Source: Saccharina japonica (lineage: Eukaryota; Sar; Phaeophyceae; Laminariales; Laminariaceae). Taken from it: 64,000 bases of DNA. Below are positions 23,029 to 33,290 of this stretch, in pieces. Numbering within the stretch: position 1 is the stretch's first letter; the number at the start of each line of letters is the position of its first letter. The stretch is taken from NCBI GenBank assembly GCA_008828725.1, contig MEHQ01000128.1, positions 1,452,480 through 1,516,479 on the forward strand, given 5' to 3'. Under the pieces are notes generated by a model, which was given only the letters and a program-made list of their open reading frames with translations, had not been told where the DNA came from and did no database searches. The translations under genes and the position numbers were made by a program.

Positions 23029-24214
23029 TGCTTCGGTTTTTTCAATGCAACGCTTATAAATAGTTACAATTCGCGGCCACGTATATAATATATGTCTATT
23101 AATATACGTACTGCGTACAAAAACGGGAGATTTTGTCAAATAAATAACCCTGTGATGATCGTTTTGCCCTCGAGGGGGACAGGCGACTTGCACTGTTAAC
23201 ATTAATATTACAACGTAGGTCCTGGCGACGGGGTGAAACACCGCGAACACGGAAACAATGCGTTCAACCATGGCGATTCTGTTTTTTTTTTCCCGATTTT
23301 CAGAAATATTGTTCCGGATTGAAAAATATGAAAGGTGATACGAATTCAAACAGTGTAACAACAACGATGATGATGGTGTTTTGTTTTTTTTTGCGCTTGA
23401 ACCGCCTTGTCCACAGACCACAACAGCTTAGCGACGACGTGGATGACACGAGGTGGATGACACGAGGGCCGGAATGTTCATGTTTGTTTGGAGGATACAT
23501 GGATAACGGATGGATGGCGTTTTATTATATAATACCTGTCAAGTGCATGGACTCGGCTGACAAGGTGGTTGAAAAGCGTTGGAACTTATGCCAGGAAACT
23601 TTGCTACACCCATATCTCCCCGAGCAAACCGGTCTTTGTTGAGTGATATACGTAAACTTTCTTCGTTTCCAATTTTTGTTGTCTTCGCCTTTCTTTTCGC
23701 TCTCCCTCCCCCTCGGGCGAAACATATACATACTATACATACCTGGTGAAAGCACTGCATTTGCAGCAGTTACAAAACTCAAATCCGTTTGTAATTTTCC
23801 AGTTGCGATACAATTTCTGGTATAATTGCATAACAATAGCGACCTTTCATGACTCCCTACCGAAACCTACTCGTACTCGTACATTTCTCCAGTTCTAACC
23901 CTCAGACCTTCACTCCCTGTGATAATGTTTAGATACCTTACTTGGGTCATGGGCAACACTTATTACTTACTTGTGCCTTAGGAGCCGGATCGATCCGACG
24001 TTTTTTTCATCACGAAAAGTGCCTCTTAACTTAACCCCTTAATAACTGGTCCCACGAATTTGGGGACAAAATACTTGGAATTAGTGTGGGACATATTTTT
24101 CAGTTCTGAATGAGCGAGTATAGATAGGAAAAGCTTTTATGGTGGTTTAAATCGGAACTGCAAAGTTGGGGTCTGGTATCTCCTGCTGTCGGAACCAGGT
24201 ACTACGTACCGTAC
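23029..24214. repeat. Direct duplication, arm 1 (uninterrupted)
   Basis: About 1,186 bp starting TTTTCAATGCAACGC and ending CTACGTACCGT. It recurs almost unchanged from 27130 to 29369 once two insertions are removed. Small differences include a one-base indel near 23343/27441. This arm preserves the empty sites of those insertions: GCATTT|GCAGCAG near 23761 and CAATAGCG near 23840. A 107-residue frame inside (23319-23642) is disrupted in the other arm. The ends lack TG/CA and have no adjoining primer site or polypurine tract, so I do not call it an LTR. Confidence 0.85.
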
Positions 24215-24953
24215 AAGGGGCCAACTCGTGCACCGGGTGTGTCTGGGTGTTGAGAGGGTGGGGCTTGCCATGAGGCGATGGAGAAGATGGAGAAACCAGG
24301 TATCAATTATGTTTTTTTTATATTATGAAGGAGTGGGCCACATGCCCACTTCCTCCGCAGGACCCCTAAAAGGAATCCAAGTATAATTTGTGCAATCCCT
24401 CGGGGAAAGACAAATCCCGCCGCAGTCTACATAGATATAATACCGTTACAAGAATCACACAATTCCGTACAATATCAGACTTTACGCACGAGCAAATCCC
24501 ACACACCCCCTGCTCGTGTCACAGTCCTGATAACTTCCGTCCAGTCAGAATACCAAAGATAAAACCTATGCATAAAAAACGCCTATTTTATGATAACACC
24601 TTGAAATCTCGAAACAAAACAGTTCGAAGGAAGGTCACTAAAGCATCGACCATGGCTAACGATCATCGACACCCGGAAAAATTAACTCTCAGAAAATTCT
24701 CAAAAAAATCAACTCTCAAAAACACCGATAAAAACAACAATCAATCTCGAAAAATCAATAATCAATCTCGAAAAACCAATAAAAATCAACCATCGATCCC
24801 GAAGAATCAAATAATTCAATCTCGAAAAACCAATAAAAAATCAACCATCAATCCCTCAGAATCAAAAGGTCAAGAAAAACAAGTCCCGTATAGCACAAAA
24901 TCATCCCAAAGTCAGTCACCATAGTTTTTTATCATAACTCCTCAACAATAAGG
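24215..24953. other. AT-rich spacer with AATCAATCTCGAAAAA tandem repeats
   Basis: This lies just beyond the 3' end of the minus-strand Copia RNase H. From 24738 to 24853 a unit like CAATCTCGAAAAACCAATAA is repeated about three times. The stretch may contain Copia 3' untranslated or LTR sequence, but no matching second LTR is present. The Lys/Asn-rich plus-strand frame is a composition artefact. Confidence 0.5.
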
Positions 24954-27137
24954 TCACCACAAATTCATCGCAATGCTACGGTGGAACTCGAAGGATTCCC
25001 GCGATATGGCCTTGGTCAGGAAATCCGCATGCTGATAAGGGGACGGTACGTGGATAATCGATATCTCTTTCCTCCCAACCAGTTCCCTGAGAAAGTGGTG
25101 TCGCACGTCGATGTGCTTGGAGTTTGAGTTGGTAATAGGGTTCTGCGCAAGTTGCACCGCACCCTGATTATCCTCGAACACCGGTATGCACGGCATGCCC
25201 ACATCAGGCAACATGAAACGCCACACCTGCCTCAAAAACAACACTTCCTTAATGACATCTGCAAGTGCCACGTACTCTGCCTCCGTCGTGGAAAGTGTCA
25301 CGCATTTCTGAGTCCTGGAAAACCAAGACACGCAAGCACCCCCACACATTACCAATCCCCCTGCAACTGACCTTCTGTCAGCTGCCTTGCTTGCGTAGTC
25401 AGCGTCAGCAAACACCTCCAAGCTCAGCCCCCCTTCCGTACCTCTCTGAAAAGTAATCCCGAAATAACTAGTCCTCCTCACATACCCTAAAATACCAAGT
25501 GCTGCCCTCCAGTGCACTTGCTTGGGAGCAGCGCAGTACCTGGCCACTGCTCTTACTGCGTTGGAGATGTCTGGCCGAGTCTGAGTTGAAAGCCACATCA
25601 GTGAGCCAACCAACTCGCGAAACGGCCAGCTCCCTGGCGCTTCATCCTTGTCCAATTATTCAGCGAATGTCTGCTGGGAAATCTTCAACACCCCCTTTCC
25701 CCAATCTGTCTCGTAGAAACACCCCGAATACCACCGCAACTCTCCCAGGTTTTTGACTGGAACCATTTGGTTCAAGTCCCTGCCAAACTGGTCACACCTT
25801 GCCTTCTCCCCTACCGCAAAAATATCATCCACATGCACTACTATAGTCATCACTACTCTCCCTTCATCCATCAAACGAAACACGCATGCATCAGCCAGAC
25901 ACTGCTCAAACCCCAAAGTCGATAAGCAGCTAGTAAGGTGAGCATGCCACTGCCTCGATGCCTGCTTTAAACCGTACAGACTCTTGTTCAGTCTTACTAT
26001 CTTCCCCGACAGTCTACCGCATCCCTGAGGCAAACGCATGAATACATTTTCCTCAAGATCAGACTGCACGAAAGCCTGCTCAATATCAAAATGGCACTAG
26101 TCAAGATCCAGCTCGCACGCCATCGCTGTCAATAATCGTACACTCGAGACAGCAACAGTGGGCGTAAACAATTCTCCAAAATCGATGTCAACTCTCTGCT
26201 CACCCCCCCGCGCTACAAGTCTCGCCTTAGTTTTCGTGGGCCAACCGTACTCGTCAGCCTTCCAATGAAAAACCCACATTGCGTTGATGTAGTTGTCCAT
26301 TGATTTCTACACCGGTTTAAACGTCCCCGCATCCAGCAATCCATAAAACTCCCGCGCCGTCGAATCCTCCCAAAGATGCGCGTGCTCCGGCCGCATGGCC
26401 TCCTTGTGGCTCCGTGGGACTTTGAGATCTGAGGCGTAGCAGTGCGGCAAATCCGGAGGCTTGTAGGGCTGCCGCTGGTCACCCAGCGTGGAGTCGATCT
26501 CCTCCCGACTGGCAAGCACCGCCATCAACGTACGCGGTATCCCCCCGTGCCCCCCCTTCTGTGGTGTCTCCTCGCGCCCCCCCTCCGGTGGTATCCCCTC
26601 GCGGCCCCAAGAGAAATTTGACGGCCGCGCGCAGCCCCCAACACTCGGCGGCTCCTTGCGGCGACCTCCATCGACGTCCTCACGCGTAGAGATGATCGAT
26701 ATCAGCGCCGTTTTGTCTATCATCCTGAGCAGGCCGGCGTTATGGATAAGACCTTGATCGCTGTTCACTGGCAAAGAAGGAGGCTCCGTGGTGGCTGAGG
26801 GGTGGACGTCCGGCGTGTCGGAGAACTGGACTGTCCTCGAACACGTGCGGCCGGAGATGCGCTGCGGCTCCGGCAGAGCGGCGGTGACAGGCTAGAGCGG
26901 CCGTGACGGCGGCAGCGGTGGCGGCTGGAACGGCGGTGTCGGCGGCGGCGGTGGTGACTGGAACGGTGATGCCGGCGGCGACGGCGGTGACTGAAACGGT
27001 GATGCCGGCGGCGGCGGCGGTGACTGAAACGGCGATGCCGGCGGCGGCGGCGGTACGTAGCTGATGTTGAACACCGGCATTTCCGGCGCGGCGTCGTACA
27101 CTGATCCCCCCGCGATCGCCGGCGCCGGCATTTTCAA
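24954..27137 (-). pseudogene. Ty1/Copia pol remnant: Pro-rich region, reverse transcriptase, RNase H
   Basis: Read on the minus strand, one frame carries four 11-residue PPPPPASPFQS-type repeats, then SHKEAMRPEHAHLWEDS and MDNYINAMWVFHWKADE. Next come FDIEQAFVQSDLEENVFM, SLYGLKQASRQWH and the catalytic HVDDIF. RNase H follows with FADADYA, STTEAEYVAL, EDNQGAVQLA and HIDVRHHF. Protease and integrase are missing, so the copy is 5'-truncated where it meets the duplicated segment near 27130. It has four in-frame stops and no frameshift: TAG at 26892-26894, 26307-26309 and 26097-26099, and TAA at 25656-25658. Compared with the family, about 35-40 residues between QQTFAE and WPFRELVGSLMW are absent at the last stop, an in-frame deletion. 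It would have acted in cytoplasmic particles to copy RNA into DNA. It is now non-functional. Confidence 0.92.
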
Positions 27138-27858
27138 TGCAACGCTTATAAATAGTTACAATTCGCGGCCACGTATATAATATATACGTCTATTAATATA
27201 CGTACTGCGTACAAAAAACGGGAGATTTTGTCAAATAAATAACCCTGTGATGATCGTTTTGTCCTCGAGGGGGACAGGCGACTTGCACTGTTAATATTAA
27301 TATTACAATGTAGGTCCTGGCGACGGGGTGAAACACCGCGAACACGGAAACAATGCGTTCAACCATGGCGATTCTGTTTTTTTTTTCCCGATTTTCAGAA
27401 ATATTGTTCCGGATTGAAAAATATGAAAGGTGATACGAAATTCAAACAGTGTAACAACAACGATGATGATGGTGTTTTGTTTTTTTTTGCGCTTGAACCG
27501 CCTTGTCCACAGACCACAACAGCTTAGCGACGACGTGGATGACACGAGGTGGATGACACGAGGGCCGGAATGTTCATGTTTGTTTGGAGGATACATGGAC
27601 AACGGATGGATGGCGTTTTATTATATAATACCTGTCAAGTGCATGGACTCGGCTGACAAGGTGGTTGAAAAGCGTTGGAACTGATGCCAGGAAACTTTGC
27701 TACACCCATATCTCCCCGAGCAAACCGGTCTTTGTTGAGTGATATACGTAAACTTTCTTCGTTTCCAATTTTTGTTGTCTTCGCCTTTCTTTTCGCTCTC
27801 CCTCCCCCTCGGGCGAAACATATACATACTATACATACCTGGTGAAAGCACTGCATTT

Positions 27859-28193
27859 TGTAATGGTATGGGCTAGGAAGGCCGGTAATTACCTCTGCAC
27901 AGGTAATTGATCCGTTTTCGTATAACTTGGATGGCATTCGTATTCGGTATTCGGGGTATTTATAATATCTGTGGGCCAGACTTGAAGCCCATCCCGAGCA
28001 GATGTCATCTGGCTCGGGGATTAATAAAAGCTGCTTCTCTTCTACGCTTGACTCTACGGAAAGTGAGTAACACCAAGGATGCTTAATAGACAAACCTGCA
28101 AGGGGATACTCTGTGTCTCACCCAGTCATATCACACGTGGCGTCTTTGGCATTACTTGGATGGCATTCGTATTCGGTATTCGGGGTATTTATA
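27859..28193. mobile_element. 335-bp insertion, possibly an LTR fragment
   Basis: Absent from the paralogous site near 23761. It begins TGTAATGG and ends TATTTATA. A perfect 40-bp direct repeat (ACTTGGATGGCATTCG...) lies at 27925-27964 and 28154-28193. TATTTATAATA followed about 60 bases later by AATAAA resembles an LTR promoter and polyadenylation signal. The end lacks CA, so a solo LTR is only a possibility. Confidence 0.55.
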
Positions 28194-28269
28194 GCAGCAG
28201 TTACAAAACTCAAATCCGTTTGTAATTTTCCAGTTGCGATACAATTTCTGGTATAATTGCATAACAATA

Positions 28270-28988
28270 CGAGCTGGTTCCAGCAACAAGCGTGAGATTC
28301 CACCTTCGNNNNNNNNNNNNNNNNNNNNNNNNNNNNNNNNNNNNNNNNNNNNNNNNNNNNNNNNNNNNNNNNNNNNNNNNNNNNNNNNNNNNNNNNNNNN
28401 NNNNNNNNNNNNNNNNNNNNNNNNNNNNNNNNNNNNNNNNNNNNNNNNNNNNNNNNNNNNNNNNNNNNNNNNNNNNNNNNNNNNNNNNNNNNNNNNNNNN
28501 NNNNNNNNNNNNNNNNNNNNNNNNNNNNNNNNNNNNNNNNNNNNNNNNNNNNNNNNNNNNNNNNNNNNNNNNNNNNNNNNNNNNNNNNNNNNNNNNNNNN
28601 NNNNNNNNNNNNNNNNNNNNNNNNNNNNNNNNNNNNNNNNNNNNNNNNNNNNNNNNNNNNNNNNNNNNNNNNNNNNNNNNNNNNNNNNNNNNNNNNNNNN
28701 NNNNNNNNNNNNNNNNNNNNNNNNNNNNNNNNNNNNNNNNNNNNNNNNNNNNNNNNNNNTTTTTGTTTTTTTCGTGAATTAGGGAGGGTTAAAGTTGCCG
28801 AAAAATTCAGAAAAAACAGAAAAATGTATCTCAAGAACCAAAAAAAAAAAAAATCAAAAAAGACCAGTGGTCAGTTTTTTCATATGGTCATGACACACAA
28901 CCATGCCAAATTTCGTTTTCCAACTCTAAAAAACCAGCGTGCAAAAGTGCGAAGAAGGAATATTTTGGGTGTCGCTGGAACCAGCTCG
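28270..28988. mobile_element. Tc1/mariner-like insertion with perfect 15-bp inverted ends
   Basis: It starts CGAGCTGGTTCCAGC and ends with the exact reverse complement. Similarity continues imperfectly to about 39 bases. TA flanks both ends (28268-28269, 28989-28990), while the empty site in arm 1 (near 23840) has a single TA. Most of the interior is an assembly gap, so whether it encoded a transposase cannot be seen. The visible right part is A-rich and has no coding sequence. Confidence 0.9.
28309..28759. other. Assembly gap (451 N)
   Basis: A run of undetermined bases inside the inverted-repeat element at 28270-28988. Its true length may differ from the number of Ns. Confidence 1.
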
Positions 28989-29369
28989 TAGCGACCTTTC
29001 ATGACTCCCTACCGAAACCTACTCGTACTCGTACATTTCTCCAGTTCTAACCCTCAGACCTTCATTCCCTGTGATAATGTTTAGATACCTTACTTGGGTC
29101 ATGGGCAACACTTATTACTTACTTGTGCCTTAGGAGCCGGATCGATCCGACGTTTTTTTCATCACGAAAAGTGCCTCTTAACTTAACCCCTTAATAACTG
29201 GTCCCACGAACTTTGGGGACAAACTACTTGGAATTAGTGTGGGACATCTTTTTCAGTTCTGAAGGAGCGAGTATAGATAGGAAAGGCTTTCATGGTGGTT
29301 TATATTGGAACTGCAAAATTGGGGTCTGGTATCTCCTGCTGTCGGAACCAGGTACTACGTACCGTGTGT

Positions 29370-30399
29370 ACGAGTGAGTACGAAGTGCTCGGTTGTTGGG
29401 GGACCGGGGTGCGGATCGTTCCTAATCGCGCGGTTAAATTCGGCGCCGAAGAACAAAGAACGGTCTCCGTATATATGTTGATGGATACAACGGTTGACGT
29501 ATACGTATGGCTTCTGTGGTTTCACTTATAACATCCTGGTATACGTCAGACACACCCGACAATGCAGCTCCCTCCTCATTCCTCCCCCTCGGAAATTTGT
29601 GTTTTGTTTTTATCTCGTCAATTCGAGCAAGAAGCGTGCCTGCCTCTGGCGGCAAGGAGACTGCGATCAGAGCAAGAGACCACCCCTGACAACAGCAGCG
29701 GCGGCAGCAGCAACAACAAAAAAACCTGTCCAGCGAGTATTAGCAGCAGGCAGAAGCAGCAGCAGCAGTGGTAACACCACAACAGTACCAGCAGCAATAC
29801 TAGCAGCATCGACACGAGGACCAACAGCAACAACAACAGCAAAAGCAGCACAGCAGCAGAGTGACACCAGCAGCGCATCATCCAAGAAACCCTCAGACGA
29901 TCGAAAGGTGTGTTGGTCTTATTATATTTGTGTATATACGAAGTATCACACAATGTTGTACGAGTAGATATATACGAAGAAACGAGCCGCGAGAGAGGCA
30001 AGACACCTCGTCGGCTATGACCGGCACGCTGTCGTCTGGCGTTACCGCACAAGTCCAGTGGTGCTGATGGTCGCCCTTTTTTATGGTGCAGTAGATCAGC
30101 GGGCTTGATGCTTACATACCGTGTTGCAGAAGTATCATATCGTAGGCAGTTGATCATCTCAGATTGTTTTCCACGGTGTTACAGCAGTACGTATACATGA
30201 TACGGCAAATCTCGTTTTCTTATTTTTTCGTAGTTTTGGAACAACGAAATATAAATATGTGCACGTACAAGCACGTACGTATAATATGTACGTCGTATGA
30301 ACTTTGGTTCGCTTATTATTGCTTATTTGGTAGGATTGTTGATGCTTTTAGGAATTAGGAATGTTTCAATGTTATATTTTGTAGGGTTTGTGGATCTGG
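29370..30399. other. Non-coding stretch with CAG/CAA-rich low complexity
   Basis: From about 29694 to 29876 the sequence is made of AGC, CAA and ACA triplets, giving Ala/Ser/Thr- or Gln-rich open frames on both strands. No domain is visible. I treat these frames as composition artefacts, although a poorly conserved exon cannot be excluded. Confidence 0.5.
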
Positions 30400-30800
30400 G
30401 GTACGGGTATGGGAGTCTGACATAACTCACAGAAGCTCCGGGTATTGAGACACAGGGCCAGGCGTACATAACTCACAGAAGTCCCGTGCGGGTAAAACAT
30501 ATGAACATTATCACCCCGGGTATTGCAACACGGGGCGTACAGAACACACAACAGGAGTTCCGGGTATACGGGTATGGGGATGCCTCACAGATTTTACAGA
30601 AGTTCCGGGTACGGGTATGAGAGTGTTACATAACTCACAGAAGTCCGGTAAAGGTACGGCAGAATAACGTTGTACCTTTACCCCGGATATTGTGGCACGG
30701 GCGTACAGAACTTGCAGAAGTTCTGCGTACCGGTATGAGTGTGTTGCACATAACTCACATAAGTTATCTGTAGGGCAATATTACCCGGTAAAAAACCCGG
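30400..30800. repeat. Diverged tandem repeat (GGGTACGGGTATG... unit)
   Basis: Blocks such as ACATAACTCACAGAAGT, CCGGGTAT and GGGCGTACAGAAC recur several times, roughly every 60-100 bases, in a larger unit of about 190-200 bases. No coding potential seen. Confidence 0.75.
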
Positions 30801-32480
30801 GTATGGTTCTTTACATATGCTACAGAAACAATCTTGTTAAGTTTGTATACCGGTGCAGCACACCTTTTACGAGTACGAATGAGCAACAGCAAAGCTGGCC
30901 AAGGCTGCATTTTTCTTATAGGAGAGAGGGTCCTTTCAACGCTATAAATTCAATATAAACGACTCTCGAATTTCTTGTTCCCTCTATATATTAGACTGTT
31001 TTTTTTTTCTCGATTTATAGGCTGTTTCAAATTTCGTATCCTGTACTATGGTTCTTGTAAGAGGCCTGTTGAACCGACAAAATAGATCTCACCAAGAACA
31101 GTATGCACCTGCTTTGTGGGTGCCTTGCCGCACACACACTGGGTGCTGTGATACGACCATTCCCCTTTTTGTGCGGAGTCAAGGTTCTCCACGCCACAAA
31201 AAACTTTCACTCGATCGCCAGCCGTGGCAACCGTACAAGTATTAACACATACCACAACACACCAAGCCAGCACCAGGACATCGGCGCTCGTTCACTACAC
31301 TGTGGTGAACCACATCTGTGTCACGGGCACCCAGGGCAGGGAGGAGAGCCGTCGGCACGACTACTTGATCGATGCAGGCTCCATCACCGCTGTCGGGATG
31401 TATTTGATGGGCCAGGTACAACGCCAGAACACACATTGTCATACAACGAAGTATTGGCAAAGTTACGTGTAGACCAAGTTTATTTTTCACAGATAGACAC
31501 ACGCTTTCTGAATTATAATTATACATCCAGGCTGACACGTTGCTCTCCTCATGTACGGGATGTACATCCTGCATGAGGACAAACCGAAGAACTAATACAG
31601 TAAAGATGGTTCAGCCGATCGGCGTACACCGAAACCTGGTGTCTTTTTACATAACATAAAATGTATGGTTTGTGTCACCCCGTGCCAATCATTATATTTT
31701 TAGTGTTCCATTTGCAATCTGACAATGTACAGCCCTTCTTTCTTATTCCAATCATACCATTCACATATACCATCCCTGAATACCGTGACAATTGAAAACG
31801 AGACATAAAATATAAAAGAGAAATATCGAAACTGCTGAAAAATAGGAAATTAATATGAAATTGTTCCGAAACAGTACGATTGAAATTGGGTATCGGTAAA
31901 ACCTGATTAATACTGGTACAAAAGTACGAAAACAAAACATTCGAAAACACACAAAATACACAACAAAATGCACAAAAACACAATGCGCAAAAGCACAGGG
32001 AATCCGGAAATACGTGCCAAAGCGTGCACGCCACCAAAGCTGCCTTGCCACACATCGCCACACCCCACCGCCAATACCACCACGCCGGGGCGTAAAAAGC
32101 TGCTACCGGTACGGAACTTGCGGATGCGCAGCCTTCCCTAGCCGAAGAGATGCAAGTTATATGCACATCCGGTCCGCAGCCGCAGCCGGTGCCCCGGCGC
32201 CCGCAGCCTGTGCTGCGCAGTCCGCAGTTGGTTAGTAGTCGGCCGCCGGTGCAGCTTTGGCCCCCCACCCTGCCATCGGTGCTACGCTGGGGCCTGCACT
32301 ATCGGAAGCCGCCGCGACATGCCCTCCTCCGGCCGCGACGGCGCTATTAATCGGCACAGTCAGTTCGTCGTAAAATGGTCGACGTTGCGGAGGAAAAGCC
32401 AGGGGCAAGCTCTCCCCCGTGTGGCAGTGGTTTCTCTCTTCACTTTGCGTAGAAAGTAAACAATGATATGCACCTTGCAC
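30801..32480. other. No gene recognised
   Basis: Overlapping frames occur on both strands (for example 31103-31576 plus and 31242-31574 minus over the same bases). None contains a known motif, and antisense overlap of this kind usually reflects chance. Confidence 0.4.
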
Positions 32481-32486
32481 CAAAAC

Positions 32487-33055
32487 GTACGAAACCGCGG
32501 TTTTGTACGGTTTATTCATACGCTGCCTGTAGCCGTTTCGTTCGTGCAGTAGTGCCCCGAGAAAAGGGACAGGAACCGCACGAAACCGCGGTTTTGTACG
32601 GGTTATTCATACTGCGCGCCGTGAAGAAACCGCGATTTTGAACGGTTTTCCCTACGGGAATTGGAACCGAACCGTAGCAAAAACCGCCCAACGGGAACCG
32701 CACCGGACCGCACCGTAGGGTGTATCACAGCACCGAACTGCACCGTAGGATTTACTAAATCTGAAAACCGCACCGAACCGCACCGTAGGATACATATAAA
32801 ACCGAACCGCACCGTTGCATTTACGATTTCTGAAAACCTCACTGAACCGCACAGTAGGATTACTGATTTATGAAAACCGCACCAAACCGCACCGTAGGAT
32901 GCATGAAGAAGACGAAACGCACCGTAGGATTTACATTATCGGATAACCGCACCGAACCGCACCGTAATATTTCCGCTTTTTTAAAACCGCACCGAACCGG
33001 ACCGTAGGATTTTCGAAAAACAAATACCGCACCGTGCACGGACGGTTAACCGTAA
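32487..33055. repeat. Tandem repeat AACCGCACCGAACCGCACCGTAGGAT family
   Basis: From about 32690 to 33055 the core CGAACCGCACCGTAGGAT recurs about nine times with spacers of roughly 10-25 bases (unit about 30-42). A longer block with ACGAAACCGCGGTTTTGTAC is duplicated at 32485 and 32579 just before it. Open frames across it are repeat artefacts. Confidence 0.85.
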
Positions 33056-33141
33056 AGAACCCTGAAAAATATCAGAGCAAATACAAAACAAATCCGTTTT
33101 TTTTCTCCAGTTTCCATACTCGTTCTGCTAAAAATTCTATC

Positions 33142-33290
33142 TTTTCATGACTCCCTACCAAAAACGACCTTTCTCTGATTGCAATGCTCAGACTGCCGAC
33201 CGACGGATAGAGCGTAGGTCATGGTCAACATTTGTGTCTCAGGAGGTGTATCGATCAGACGCCTGTTTCATCACGAAAAATACTTCTTAC
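33142..33290. repeat. Diverged third copy of the 23029 repeat
   Basis: Matches in order include TTTCATGACTCCCTACC, GGTCATGG.CAACA, AGGAG with GATCGATC, and TTTCATCACGAAAA, the same landmarks as 23843-24020 and 28996-29175. The shared sequence is therefore a dispersed repeat and not unique to the local duplication. Confidence 0.7.

Larger units (their letters stand above)
27130..29369. repeat. Direct duplication, arm 2 (two insertions)
   Basis: The same sequence as 23029-24214, split into 27130-27858, 28194-28269 and 28989-29369. The interruptions are at 27859-28193 and 28270-28988. Everything else is nearly identical, so the duplication is recent. Its relation to the Copia remnant between the arms is unclear. 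Confidence 0.85.

Noticed and set aside
23029..29369. Duplicated arms as LTRs of the Copia between them
   Set aside because: No TG/CA termini, no primer site next to 27130, no polypurine tract next to 24214, and the arm boundary falls inside the open frame.
29494..29967. Ala/Ser/Thr-rich 157-residue frame
   Set aside because: Triplet-repeat composition with long frames also on the antisense strand; no domain.
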